Notes: a model not told the origin generated them from the letters alone. A stretch of DNA of 64,000 nt from Leptospira neocaledonica (GCF_002812205.1 NZ_NPEA01000006.1:62001-126000); one strand, 5' to 3'. Positions 15,802 through 25,056 are shown, counted from the first letter of the stretch. Made by a program: numbers and translations.

Positions 15802-18066
15802 TTAAGAGGCAGTTTCCTCTTTTTTTCTGAAAATAAATTCTTTCCTAATCTCGGAAATTTTGGAAACTCCGACAGTATTCATTGCCTGTGCCAAACCTTC
15901 CGTGTATTGGCTTACTAAAAACCGGACTCCTGCGACTCCACCTCCCACTGCCGAAATCGCCATCGGTCTTCCGATCAAAACGTTGTTCGCTCCTAATGCG
16001 TGCATTTTGAAAACGTCTGCACCACTCCTTACGCCTCCGTCTACGGAAATCGGGAAATCGGGACCTAGGGCCTCTCTGATCTTAGGAAGAACTCTCGCAG
16101 TCCCAGGCATATCATCTAGTACCCTACCTCCATGATTGGAGACAACGATCGCATCCGCTCCCGCTTCTTTCGCGAGGATCGCATCTTCAGGACTCATCAC
16201 ACCTTTTAAGATAAAAGGAAGTTTTGTATAAGAACGTATTTTAGAAAGAGCATCCACTCCTCTTGTGATCGAAGGGATTTTTTTCTGGACCAATGTTTTG
16301 AAATTCACCGCGTCTATATCCATTCCGAGTGCGAGAACTCCCTGTGCCTCCGCTTCTTGGAATCTTTCTTTGATAAGCCCCTCGTCCTCTCTTGGTTTGC
16401 AGATGAGCACACCTTTTCCATTTACTTTTTTGAGAGCTTCCAGAATGATCAGATATTTTTCAGGACTTGCGCCATCACCTAACCATGCTAAGCTGCCGGA
16501 AGCCAAACATCCTTCCAACAAAACTGCAGCGAGAGTATACTCATCCATAGCTCCGCTCATATTTGTGATCGCACCTGTCATAGGGGCACACATGAAAGAA
16601 GTCGATAATTTCTGACCTAAAAATTGGCTTTCAGTACTCGCTTGCACATTTTCTCGGATATATCTGGGTAGAATGGAATATTCTTCCAATGCTTTGGTAT
16701 TGTCCTGGAAGCTGAGCATTCTTCCTACTCCACCCATTCCAGGAACTCCCGACGCGCAGTCCGTTCCGTCACAAACCTTGCAAACCCAACAGATCTCTTT
16801 TCCGAAACGGATCCTTGCGTTAGCCGCAATTTCTTTTTCGGAAATGGAATACAATTCGTCGGAACTAAATTGAATCGTCTTTAATACTTTGGAAAAAATA
16901 CTCTCGGCTTGGCTTAAGTTCTCCGCGGAGATGATCACATGTCCCGTTTTTTCGATATTATTCGTGGGCTCTGGGATTATATCTCCCACTTTATGCAAAA
17001 GAAAAATATCGGTCACACCTTCTATTTTTTTGGCCTCTTCCAATCCATCGATTGAAAGAAGTTTCCCTTTGGGCGCAAGTAATGCTCTTTCTATAGATAC
17101 TCTGTGAAATAATGGCTCTAAATTATCAGGCTCTTCTCCGAGTGCGATCAAGATGGCGGCTCGATTCAAATTGATACCGCTGGATAATGGAAAAGTTAAA
17201 GCGGACATGAATCCGCCGGAAAGACGTGCCGCAATCTCCCCTACTTTTACACCTGTAGGAGTAACTTTGATATCTCCTTTACCCGCACCTCTTCGGATCC
17301 CGAGTGCCTGCATTCCTCGGAACATCACATCCTCTATTTCTTTTTGGATCTCGGGAGAAAGAGCGGAAGGCATATTATGGCCCATCTCTATAAAATAAGG
17401 TTCTCTTTCTATGATACGGTCCGCAAGACCTGTAATCATAAATTTGCCGTCCCAAGCAAGTGCATCCACGGAAACTTCGGGACCTGGCATATATTCTTCT
17501 AAGATCATCTCGCCGGTTGGAGAATATTTTTTTGCATGTTTGAACGCGGCTTGGAGTTCTTCTCTATTATTTACTTTTACAACTCCCCGGGCACCCATAT
17601 TGTCCGCAGGTTTCATTACCAACGGGAATTTTAGGAATTCCAACGCGTCACGAGTATCTTGGATACTCCACACGGGTGCAAAACCGGGAATAGGAACACC
17701 TGCTTTTTTCAGGCGTTCTCTCATTTTTACTTTATTGGAAGCGGCTTCTGCATCCACAAAACGGATCCCCGGAAGATCCAAGGCATTGGCCACTGCGGCC
17801 ACTGTCATACTCGCATCCGTTCCCGCTGTGATGACACCGTCTATCTTAGTAGTAGCGGATAATTTTTTGGCCTCTCTCACCATTCCTTCTATGTCCTTTG
17901 TGGACATGATCAAAGGAAGATCACAAATTTTCAGACCAGGTGCCTCCGGATTCATATCTGCAACCACAGTCCTGAGAAGCATTGTTTTTGCTGTTTGGAT
18001 GATGGGGACCTGTAGAAGTCCTCCGCCAATAATTAGGATCGTCTTACCTGCGATTTTTTTACTCAC
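15802..18066 (-). CDS. ATP-grasp ligase fused to FMN alpha-hydroxyacid oxidase
   Basis: A 754-residue two-enzyme fusion. Residues 1-400 form a pre-ATP-grasp Rossmann fold (ILIIGGGLLQVPIIQTAK) and an ATP-grasp domain (FPLVMKPADNMGARGVVKV; EPYFIEMGHNMPSAL; VGEIAARLSGG), most like carbamoyl-phosphate-synthase-fold and L-amino-acid ligases. A cysteine cluster CWVCKVCDGTDC (426-437) marks the entry to the second half, an FMN-dependent lactate/glycolate-oxidase-type barrel with VVSNHGGRVLDD (catalytic His and Arg) and ISVDGGVRSGADVFK. The cysteine cluster also occurs in stand-alone anaerobic relatives of the second half. Substrates are unknown. It overlaps mnmA by 4 bases. Confidence 0.82.
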   Translation of the reverse strand: MSKKIAGKTILIIGGGLLQVPIIQTAKTMLLRTVVADMNPEAPGLKICDLPLIMSTKDIEGMVREAKKLSATTKIDGVITAGTDASMTVAAVANALDLPGIRFVDAEAASNKVKMRERLKKAGVPIPGFAPVWSIQDTRDALEFLKFPLVMKPADNMGARGVVKVNNREELQAAFKHAKKYSPTGEMILEEYMPGPEVSVDALAWDGKFMITGLADRIIEREPYFIEMGHNMPSALSPEIQKEIEDVMFRGMQALGIRRGAGKGDIKVTPTGVKVGEIAARLSGGFMSALTFPLSSGINLNRAAILIALGEEPDNLEPLFHRVSIERALLAPKGKLLSIDGLEEAKKIEGVTDIFLLHKVGDIIPEPTNNIEKTGHVIISAENLSQAESIFSKVLKTIQFSSDELYSISEKEIAANARIRFGKEICWVCKVCDGTDCASGVPGMGGVGRMLSFQDNTKALEEYSILPRYIRENVQASTESQFLGQKLSTSFMCAPMTGAITNMSGAMDEYTLAAVLLEGCLASGSLAWLGDGASPEKYLIILEALKKVNGKGVLICKPREDEGLIKERFQEAEAQGVLALGMDIDAVNFKTLVQKKIPSITRGVDALSKIRSYTKLPFILKGVMSPEDAILAKEAGADAIVVSNHGGRVLDDMPGTARVLPKIREALGPDFPISVDGGVRSGADVFKMHALGANNVLIGRPMAISAVGGGVAGVRFLVSQYTEGLAQAMNTVGVSKISEIRKEFIFRKKEETAS

Positions 18067-19217
18067 GGAAGAACGCTGACTCCTAGTTCCGAATTTTCTA
18101 AAATACTTAGATCTGATTTTTCGTAGGTGGCCACACTTCCTTTTCGGATAATCCCACCTGCGAGTAAATAATCAGAACCATTTGGATAGAAGACTGCAGA
18201 TTGTCCTGGAGCTACACCCTTTACTTCTTCCAAAGGAAATACTTGTATAAAATTTTCGTTACGTACTACTTTAGCTTTGATAGGACGGGAACGATATCTT
18301 ACTTGCACCCTACATTCTGAACTTTCCGCTTTCAAGACGGGAGCCCAAGCTTGCAGATTTAGATCTTCTACGATAAAAGATTCTACGAAGGTTTGTCTCT
18401 CTTCTGCCAATACAACCGTTCCGTCGTCTTGGATAGAGATCACATATAGAGGAGCCTTCCAAGCGATACCTAAACCTTTTCTTTGTCCTATGGTGAAGTT
18501 TTCTTTTCCGGAATGTTCTCCGATTACCTGTCCGTCCTGTAATTTGAATACTCCAGGAGTGAAGTCTATATTCTTCTTAGCTAAAAACTTTCTATAATCG
18601 TTTTCAGGAATAAAACAGATTTCTTGGGACTCCGCTTTTTCTGCGACAGGAAGTCCCATTCTTCTTGCGATCTCTCGAACTTCAGGTTTAGTCATTCCGC
18701 CCAAAGGAAAAACAGTATTTTTCAGATTCTCTTGAGACAGTCCGTATAGATAATATGCCTGGTTCTTATTCATGTCTTGCGCATTGGAAATAGCATATCT
18801 TCCGTCTATCTCTACAACATTCGCATAATGTCCGGTGGCTATTTTATCAATTCCTAATGCTTGTGCCTTTTCGAATAAGGCACCAAACTTCACAAAAGTA
18901 TTACATTCCACACAAGGATTCGGGGTCTTTCCTTCCTTGTAATCGTTTACGAACCTGTCTATGACCTTCTCTTGGAAAAGTTTCTCCATCTTGATCACGT
19001 AAAAAGGGATATTTAAAGAGAGACCCACGTCTCTCGCATCCCTTATATCTTCTGGAGAACAACAGGATTTTTTAGTGGTATCACAGGCAGGTGCCTCGTA
19101 TTCCCAGGTGCGCAGGTTGACACCGATCACTTCGTAACCTTCTTCCATGAGTAGGCCTGCAGTGACCGCACTGTCCACCCCTCCACTCATCGCTACTATG
19201 ATCTTACCCTTACTCAT
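18063..19217 (-). CDS. mnmA: tRNA-specific 2-thiouridylase MnmA
   Basis: Adds sulfur to U34 of tRNA-Lys, -Glu and -Gln. It has 384 residues. The ATP-pyrophosphatase P-loop reads MSGGVDSAVTAGLL near residue 10. The two catalytic cysteines sit in NPCVECNTFVKFG and QEICFIPENDYRKFL. The motif TGHYANVVE and a C-terminal beta-barrel with VRYRSRPIKAKV complete the family pattern. It overlaps the retropepsin-like gene by 8 bases upstream and the ATP-grasp fusion by 4 bases downstream, suggesting one transcript. Confidence 0.95.
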   Translation of the reverse strand: MSKGKIIVAMSGGVDSAVTAGLLMEEGYEVIGVNLRTWEYEAPACDTTKKSCCSPEDIRDARDVGLSLNIPFYVIKMEKLFQEKVIDRFVNDYKEGKTPNPCVECNTFVKFGALFEKAQALGIDKIATGHYANVVEIDGRYAISNAQDMNKNQAYYLYGLSQENLKNTVFPLGGMTKPEVREIARRMGLPVAEKAESQEICFIPENDYRKFLAKKNIDFTPGVFKLQDGQVIGEHSGKENFTIGQRKGLGIAWKAPLYVISIQDDGTVVLAEERQTFVESFIVEDLNLQAWAPVLKAESSECRVQVRYRSRPIKAKVVRNENFIQVFPLEEVKGVAPGQSAVFYPNGSDYLLAGGIIRKGSVATYEKSDLSILENSELGVSVLP

Positions 19218-20229
19218 TTCCTGGATCCAATTCCTTTCCTACTATACCAATAAGACTCCTTTTTGTGTCCAAAAGAATTCGATAGTTTTCCATCCAATTC
19301 CGCCCCAGGATCCCTACAATTCCTCTTCGATGGTCCGAATGCAAAGCATCCGGAGGAATTCCACCAGGAAAGACCTCCAATTCAGGGGTACAGAAACCTA
19401 TACCCTCAGAATCGTTTTTCACAAAAACAGGACAAAAAGGCCGAAGTGTTCTGATCTTCGCCTTTAATCGGCCCCCACCAAAATTGAATACTGTGGCTTC
19501 TTTACCTTCTACGTATTCTGTGGAATGATCCGATTTGATTGTGTCCCAGTCTAGAACGCTATATTCGGCTCCGGTGTCTAAGATCCAAGATTCTTTTCGA
19601 GTTCCGGGTGGACGAAGAAGAACTGCAGACGGTTGACCAGACTTCAAAAACATGGGAAATAAATTTTCTTCTAAAAATCCGGGAGCAGGACTAGAGGTAG
19701 AAGATCTCCAAAGAGAAATACGATCCGGCAAATCCAAAACCACGACCGAACCTAAGAAAGCATTCATTCCTAAAATCCCATCTACTCTAAGTTCTTTAGG
19801 AAACACATGAGAATAAAATTCCACTGACTCGAAAGGACGAATCCCGCCGATGAATAGATCATTTTTGATCGTTCTTCTTACTGACTGAACAGAACCTCCC
19901 GGGAAACTCGCACTCAAAACTCTTTTGGGAGAATTTTCAGGAACATGGTCTTCCGAAAGGAAAGAAACAAATGCTCCAGTATCAATCAGGAATCTAAGAG
20001 GTTCTCTATCCTTATCTAAGGAAAGATAAATGACAGGAAGATGATCCACTTCTTTGAGAGGGAGTCGGATCCAGATTCCACCTGCATCTTTTTCGTAACG
20101 GATATAACCTGAGAATAAATTCCGAAAATCGAAAGTAGTACATCCTGTTATATAAAAGAAAAATGCCCCAAGGATAATCCTGGAAAGAATAGTTCTTTTT
20201 TTGAATGTACGATTTGGAAGAAAAAACAT
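19210..20229 (-). CDS. tandem retropepsin-like aspartic protease lipoprotein
   Basis: A 339-residue exported lipoprotein: basic N-terminus, hydrophobic helix, then YITGC (Cys30). Two retropepsin-like halves follow. The first has LIDTGAFVSFL (Asp83-Thr-Gly) and DGILGMNAFLG (about 150-160). The second has ILDTGAEYSVL (Asp218-Thr-Gly) and VGILGRNWMENY (about 300). Two DTG loops in one chain could form a complete pepsin-like active site without dimerising. Substrate is unknown. It is the first gene of a run with mnmA. Confidence 0.7.
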   Translation of the reverse strand: MFFLPNRTFKKRTILSRIILGAFFFYITGCTTFDFRNLFSGYIRYEKDAGGIWIRLPLKEVDHLPVIYLSLDKDREPLRFLIDTGAFVSFLSEDHVPENSPKRVLSASFPGGSVQSVRRTIKNDLFIGGIRPFESVEFYSHVFPKELRVDGILGMNAFLGSVVVLDLPDRISLWRSSTSSPAPGFLEENLFPMFLKSGQPSAVLLRPPGTRKESWILDTGAEYSVLDWDTIKSDHSTEYVEGKEATVFNFGGGRLKAKIRTLRPFCPVFVKNDSEGIGFCTPELEVFPGGIPPDALHSDHRRGIVGILGRNWMENYRILLDTKRSLIGIVGKELDPGNE

Positions 20230-20307
20230 CGGAATGAATCGAAAACCCGATTAGGATTTCAAATTGAGAGAAAAAATCGATTCTTTTTTATGATGAGGAA
20301 GTTTTGA

Positions 20308-20334
20308 AAAGCGAACTGCGTCCAAGTTCGCTTT
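20308..20334 (-). terminator. terminator-like hairpin
   Basis: A perfect 10-bp stem AAAGCGAACT/AGTTCGCTTT with a 7-base loop, 4 bases beyond the stop of the 76-residue gene on the minus strand. It runs into TTTTC. It probably ends that transcript. Confidence 0.7.
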
Positions 20335-20338
20335 AGAA

Positions 20339-20569
20339 TTACAGCAGTTTTTTGATGCAGCGAGAGTTTGGACAACGTGTATAATCTATCACACAGTCCC
20401 TATACTCTATTCCAGTCTGGACATCCTTTGCCTTATACTCGATAAAGCAGGAATAAGGAGAAAAATCGAACTCTTCTCTTCCTAAAGCGCGATTACGGAT
20501 ACGTTTTCCGAGCTCCGCCTCTTCGATCTGGCTGATATAATAATGGTCCAGCTCAAGTTGTTTTTCCAT
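20339..20569 (-). CDS. small hypothetical protein, 4 cysteines
   Basis: A 76-residue protein without a signal peptide or membrane segment. It has four Cys, two of them in the closing stretch TRCPNSRCIKKLL, and a charged, partly helical N-terminal half. I do not recognise a family. It lies downstream of the diguanylate cyclase on the same strand with a 65-base gap and is followed by a good terminator hairpin, which supports its being a real, expressed gene. Confidence 0.5.
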   Translation of the reverse strand: MEKQLELDHYYISQIEEAELGKRIRNRALGREEFDFSPYSCFIEYKAKDVQTGIEYRDCVIDYTRCPNSRCIKKLL

Positions 20570-20634
20570 GATAGAGGTTTCGGCCGAATTTTAGAATTCG
20601 ATAAGCCCGAAATCCCCATGAAATCTGGAAAAAA

Positions 20635-21720
20635 CTAGTTCTGGACCGGAATTTGGAAGGAAACGGTCCTGTTTTTGCCGGAGTGTTTCGCCTCATAAAG
20701 AGCCTTATCTGCCCTTTCTATCAGGTCCTTATTGTTTCGATCACTCGCCCAAAACTCGGAAACTCCTATAGAAAGAGTGACTTGGAAATCAGGGCCCCCA
20801 TTCGGATTCGGGATAGAAGCAGCTTCTACCGCCTTTCTCAAACGTTCTCCCATTTCAAAACCTCGCTTTAAGTCCGCTCCAGGCATGACTAAACAAAATT
20901 CCTCTCCACCATATCTGGCAGCGATATCATGTTTGCCTGCACATTGGATCAGCCTTGCAGCAACTTCGATCAATACTTGGTCACCTGCCTGGTGTCCATG
21001 AGTATCATTGAACTTTTTGAAATTGTCCACGTCGGTGAATAGAAGAGCAAGATTTGTTCTTTTTTTACGGCAACGTTCCATCTCTTCTTTCAATTTAGTT
21101 TGGAAATAGTGATGTACTTTCAGACCGGTCATCATGTCAACGGTAGCAAGCTCATACAGTCTAGAGTTCTCAACTGCAATCCCTGCAAGAGTAGAAAGAG
21201 TCGTGAGAAAGTCTCTATCCTCTTCCATCCATTCTCCCATGGTGATCTTTTCACCTAATAGAAGAAGTCCGTTCACTTTTCCCTTTGCATTCAAAGGAAT
21301 GATGAGGTCTCCGCCGATTCTTCTTAAAAATTCCAGCTCAGGGCTTAAGCCCATGGACTCTTCGACTTGATCGGGAGTCATAGCCTTAAGTTTGGTCTCT
21401 AAAAAAGTAACTAAAGGTGCATCTGTTTTGATTCGGAACCCTGCATCATCTTCCGCAAGATCGAATCCTTTGAAACTAGGTTCCAATTCGAAATAATTAG
21501 AGTCAGCTTCTGGAGCTAAAAAGATAGCCGCGCTCAATGTTTGAAGTTGAGCTAAACAAATATTTAAAATAGCATCGATTAGATACTTATAATCCAGTGT
21601 GGAATTAAGAGCCTTACTGATCTCGAGAAGTTGTTTCTGATCATAGATCTTCTTCTCATAATATTCGATCATCAATGGGTCATTGTCTTTTCCGATCAAC
21701 TGTGGAATCTCCCAATACAA
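20635..21720 (-). CDS. GAF-GGDEF diguanylate cyclase
   Basis: Makes cyclic-di-GMP from two GTP. It has 361 residues. An N-terminal GAF sensor domain (about 40-190) precedes a GGDEF domain (about 195-355) with an active-site motif RYGGEEFCLVMPG. The RxxD inhibitory site upstream of the motif reads G-K-H-D, so the Arg is missing and product inhibition through the primary I-site is unlikely. The start is TTG at 21720; a later TTG or an ATG at 21672 are alternatives. The GAF ligand is unknown. EAL and DUF1577 genes elsewhere in the window belong to the same signalling theme. Confidence 0.88.
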   Translation of the reverse strand: MYWEIPQLIGKDNDPLMIEYYEKKIYDQKQLLEISKALNSTLDYKYLIDAILNICLAQLQTLSAAIFLAPEADSNYFELEPSFKGFDLAEDDAGFRIKTDAPLVTFLETKLKAMTPDQVEESMGLSPELEFLRRIGGDLIIPLNAKGKVNGLLLLGEKITMGEWMEEDRDFLTTLSTLAGIAVENSRLYELATVDMMTGLKVHHYFQTKLKEEMERCRKKRTNLALLFTDVDNFKKFNDTHGHQAGDQVLIEVAARLIQCAGKHDIAARYGGEEFCLVMPGADLKRGFEMGERLRKAVEAASIPNPNGGPDFQVTLSIGVSEFWASDRNNKDLIERADKALYEAKHSGKNRTVSFQIPVQN

Positions 21721-21897
21721 AATTGAAAAGATAATCTATTTCGCTAATCCGTTTCTTCGCCTACGGACTTTGAACATTTTCCGTGAAGTCGATCCGCAAG
21801 AGGTAGTAGCATCAAAAAGCTTTCCTCGGGGAAATCAAACTCTTTTTGTTTTTCAATTGACTTTCAGCCTGGGTCAAGGAAACATGGTTTTAGACGC

Positions 21898-21970
<73 letters not shown>

Positions 21971-22088
21971 GAGCGTTTTACATCAAATCATTATCCCCAA
22001 AAGTAGACAAAGAGACGTTTAATTTCTACCTTTTCTACTCTTTCCTTATAAAAAAGAAACAAATCTCTTATTTGCTAATCCTTTCTAT

Positions 22089-22868
22089 TTAGTTTCCTAA
22101 CTCTTTAGAACGTTCAGTCGCTCTTTTCACTGCAGAGATAATAGCAAATGGGAACTTATTCTTCTCTAACTCTTCTAAACCTGCGATGGTTGTTCCGCCT
22201 GGAGAAGTTACTTTGTTTTTCAAAACTTCCGGATGAGTATCTGGATTCTTTTCCAATTCTTTTGCAAGTAATTCAGCACCACCTATCACAGTTTGTATGG
22301 AAAGCTCCAAAGCTTGAGAGTATGTCAAACCCGAGGCAACTCCACCTTCTGCCAAACTTTGGATAAACCTAAGTACGTAGGCAGGCCCTGAACCTGAGAG
22401 TCCTGTCACTGCATCTAATAGTTCTTCTTTAGAAAGTTCCAAACAATAAGAGATAGGTGAGAAAATTTCTTTTAGACTTTCATACAATTCCTTATCTCCG
22501 TAATAGCCCAATGCGCCCTTTCCTACCATTATGGGAAGATTCGGCATAATACGAACCACCTTGGAGCCACTTGGAGCAGAAGAAGAAAGTATCTTTGTGT
22601 CTATTCCTGCAGCTACGGATAGAATTGCCTTAGGAGATTCCAAGGATCTAAGAGTTTTAGACACCTCCGCAGGTTTTACCGCTACAATAATAAGGTCCGC
22701 TTTCTTCTGAAATTGGGACCAATCGGATTCCAAAACCATTCCTTCTGCTTTTTTTGGATCAAGATAAGGATCAAAACCGATCACATCTATTTTTCTAGAT
22801 TGGAGAGAACGGTAGATCGCTCCTCCCATATTCCCGCAGCCTATAATACCGATTTTATTATATTTCAT
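22089..22868 (-). CDS. proC: pyrroline-5-carboxylate reductase
   Basis: Last step of proline synthesis: reduces pyrroline-5-carboxylate with NAD(P)H. At 259 residues it is slightly short for the family. The Rossmann motif IGIIGCGNMGGAIYRSL is at the start. The C-terminal dimer domain has the family signature around DAVTGLSGSGPAYVLRFI and KVTSPGGTTIAGL. Its start overlaps the YggS gene by 4 bases. The yggS-proC neighbourhood is common in bacteria. Confidence 0.95.
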   Translation of the reverse strand: MKYNKIGIIGCGNMGGAIYRSLQSRKIDVIGFDPYLDPKKAEGMVLESDWSQFQKKADLIIVAVKPAEVSKTLRSLESPKAILSVAAGIDTKILSSSAPSGSKVVRIMPNLPIMVGKGALGYYGDKELYESLKEIFSPISYCLELSKEELLDAVTGLSGSGPAYVLRFIQSLAEGGVASGLTYSQALELSIQTVIGGAELLAKELEKNPDTHPEVLKNKVTSPGGTTIAGLEELEKNKFPFAIISAVKRATERSKELGN

Positions 22869-23530
22869 GTTCTTTCTCCGAATATTGCGGTCCCAACCCT
22901 AAGATAATCGCTTCCTTCTTCCAATGCAATCCTGTAATCACCTGACATCCCCATGGATAGTTTTCCTTGGGGAAAAAATTCTTTTCGGATCTCCGCGATC
23001 TCTTGAAACACTTTGTGAGTTTCTTTCGGATCTCCAGAGCTTGGGCCCATTGTCATAAAACCTTCTAACATACAGAACTCGGAACTGAGAGTTTCTTTTT
23101 TCTGAAGAAGTTTCAAAACTTCTTCTTTCGAAAATCCTGATTTCGAATCTTCTTCTGTTAGATTGACTTGTAGGAAGTAACGTATCTTCCAGCGGTCCAC
23201 ATCCATTCTTCTTTTCAATTCTTGTAGGATCTTTTCGGAACCTACTCCATGCACGAATGAGTATAAACCGGTATACTTTCTAATATGAGAAGATTGTACG
23301 GGGCCTATATGATGTAGTATAAAATCTTTTTCAGGTTTTCCCAAGCCGGAAAATTTTTCTATCCCTTCTTGGACTCTATTTTCTCCGAAATGGATGACTC
23401 CCCCGGAGATTGCTTCTTGGACTTTTTCTTTAGGTTGGAATTTGGAAACTGCAATGAGCGTGGGAGTTCCTAATTGTTTCAGGGACTCCAATTCTTGTAC
23501 TATAGATCTATAGTTCTCAGAGACACCCAC
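22865..23530 (-). CDS. YggS/PLPBP-family pyridoxal-phosphate homeostasis protein
   Basis: Single-domain PLP-binding protein with an alanine-racemase-like barrel, involved in vitamin B6 and amino-acid balance, with no known catalytic activity. It has 221 residues. The PLP lysine is in TLIAVSKFQPKE (about residue 30). The conserved blocks HHIGPVQSSHIRKY and LSMGMSGDYRIALEEG...LRVGTAIFG are present. It sits 2 bases after the upstream coiled-coil gene and overlaps proC by 4 bases. Confidence 0.92.
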   Translation of the reverse strand: MGVSENYRSIVQELESLKQLGTPTLIAVSKFQPKEKVQEAISGGVIHFGENRVQEGIEKFSGLGKPEKDFILHHIGPVQSSHIRKYTGLYSFVHGVGSEKILQELKRRMDVDRWKIRYFLQVNLTEEDSKSGFSKEEVLKLLQKKETLSSEFCMLEGFMTMGPSSGDPKETHKVFQEIAEIRKEFFPQGKLSMGMSGDYRIALEEGSDYLRVGTAIFGERT

Positions 23531-23532
23531 AC

Positions 23533-24216
23533 CTATTCGGCCTTGGACTTTTTTTTCAGACCGGAAACTTCTTGTTCCAGGATTTCCACACGTTTGCGTA
23601 AAGATATTTTGCTCTTCTTCTTAGGTGATCCGTTTTTCATTCCTAGTTTTTTTTCTAAACGTCCGACTCTCTTTTCCAAAGAGCTAATCTTAGCATTTAT
23701 GGAAGAATGAGCCGTTCTTCTTTTCTTGTACTTTCTATAATGATGTTTTTCTTTTTTCGGTTTAGGACCGTCGTCGTATTCTACTAAACTTTCGTCTCTT
23801 TGTTTTGTTCTAGGACGATCCATTTCTTCTCTTTTAGGAAGTTCAGAAGTGTCAGAAACTTTTGTTTCCTGTTTCTCGGAAGTTTTTGTGGAGAGTGAGT
23901 CCTTCTTCTCCTTTCCTAAACCAGGAACCTCATAGTCTTTAGGTAAGGGTTGGGAAGAAGGTTCGGTCACTGTGTCCTTTGGTTTGGAAAAATCGGAGTC
24001 AAAGTTTTGGCTGGGAGAAGATAGATCTTTTCCGTCAGGTACTTCTTCCGGTGTGAGAATGGTCCTCTCTGGTTGTGACTTCTCCTCTACCTGGACATTT
24101 TTGTCCTTGTACCAAGCGGCGATCCGATCTCTTTCCACGTATAAATAAAATGCAAGAGATCCAAGTAGCAGAATAAGAAGTCCGCTCAGTAGGATTTTGA
24201 GAATATCCCGGTTCAT
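23533..24216 (-). CDS. membrane-anchored coiled-coil protein, unknown function
   Basis: Start placed at the ATG at 24216, preceded by AAGG at 6 bases, giving 227 residues. A short cytoplasmic head, one transmembrane helix (about 8-25), then a long Pro/Ser/Lys/Glu-rich disordered region and two basic C-terminal heptad stretches (about 170-190 and 200-225). I recognise no family. It heads the operon with the YggS gene and proC. A perfect sigma-28-type -10 (GCCGATAA) sits 17 bases upstream. The divergent neighbour is FlaA-like, so a motility link is possible but unproven. Confidence 0.6.
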   Translation of the reverse strand: MNRDILKILLSGLLILLLGSLAFYLYVERDRIAAWYKDKNVQVEEKSQPERTILTPEEVPDGKDLSSPSQNFDSDFSKPKDTVTEPSSQPLPKDYEVPGLGKEKKDSLSTKTSEKQETKVSDTSELPKREEMDRPRTKQRDESLVEYDDGPKPKKEKHHYRKYKKRRTAHSSINAKISSLEKRVGRLEKKLGMKNGSPKKKSKISLRKRVEILEQEVSGLKKKSKAE

Positions 24217-24232
24217 AAAATACCTTATTGAA

Positions 24233-24259
24233 TTATCGGCTTGGAAAACCCTAGAATTG
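24233..24259 (-). promoter_or_regulatory. candidate sigma-28 (FliA) promoter
   Basis: On the minus strand, CAAT-N15-GCCGATAA. The -10 (24233-24240) is a perfect match to the flagellar sigma-28 box, with exact 15-base spacing to a weak -35 (24256-24259, two of four to TAAA). It lies in the divergent gap between the coiled-coil gene and the FlaA-like gene and points to the former. Confidence 0.4.
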
Positions 24260-24315
24260 GCCAAAAAACGCTGCTTCTTATTAGGAGATCCACAAAATCT
24301 ACCGAAAGATCTAGA

Positions 24316-25056
24316 GTGATCCGGAACCTTCTATTCTGTTTTTGCCTAAGTTTATGGATCCTTCCTAAACCGATCTGGGCACCTCCGGTCAAAAGAGACC
24401 AAGACGAGGCAAGCAGAGTACTTCAATTAGAAAAAGTACTAGTCGATTGGAAGCATTACAATCTTTTTCTGGTAGATTCATTCGAGGGAGAAAGACCTTG
24501 GGAAGTTTATAGAGGGGTCTCCTTCTTAAACAGGATAGACTATGTATCTCAGGTCCCGGACTCTCCTGCATTCTTGAAAGAAAGGGAATTATACAAGGCC
24601 TCCCCCAAAGAAGAATACAGGTCCATGATGGTACAAACATTCTTCGAAAATCCAAAACATGAACATTTAGAGATCCGACCTAAGGAACCTATTCGTCTTC
24701 CGATCGGAATTCCAACGCGTGTGTTTTTTTGGGCTTACTCCAATAATCATAATGTTGTTCTGGAATTGGTTTTCCATCAGAAAAAATCCAAAGAGATCGT
24801 TTTGGAATTAGGAGATCTAAAATTCGACGGCTGGAAAAGAATAGAGGCCCAAATTGCGGTCCCGGCCAAAAATATCAGGCTCAACCAATCTCTCCGTTTT
24901 CCATTGGAGCTCGTCTCGATTCGGATCAAACCGAATCCTTTCCAGCCCAAGGGTGAATTTTATTTTTATATGGATCGTCTCGGGATACTAATCGATAGCA
25001 GAGAAGAATCTTATCCAGGAGCGGACGTCAAAGACAATTGGGGTACTGCTCTGTAA
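24316..25056 (+). CDS. FlaA-like flagellar sheath protein
   Basis: Resembles spirochaete FlaA, the outer-layer protein of the periplasmic flagellum. With a GTG start at 24316 the protein has 246 residues and a clean signal peptide ending IWA. The core has the FlaA-like run R-V-F-F-W-A-Y-S-N-N-H-N-V-V-L-E-L, then LGDLKFDGWKRIEAQI and, near the end, FYMDRLGILID. A TTG at 24241 would give a longer N-terminus with no signal start. The last 29 bases overlap the convergent HAD gene. FlaA1/FlaA2 are normally elsewhere in leptospires, so this may be an additional paralogue. Confidence 0.65.
   Translation: MIRNLLFCFCLSLWILPKPIWAPPVKRDQDEASRVLQLEKVLVDWKHYNLFLVDSFEGERPWEVYRGVSFLNRIDYVSQVPDSPAFLKERELYKASPKEEYRSMMVQTFFENPKHEHLEIRPKEPIRLPIGIPTRVFFWAYSNNHNVVLELVFHQKKSKEIVLELGDLKFDGWKRIEAQIAVPAKNIRLNQSLRFPLELVSIRIKPNPFQPKGEFYFYMDRLGILIDSREESYPGADVKDNWGTAL

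Noticed and set aside
17411..18079. 222-codon plus-strand frame opposite the ATP-grasp half
   Set aside because: Lies fully antisense to a gene with intact catalytic motifs; the translation shows no domain pattern.
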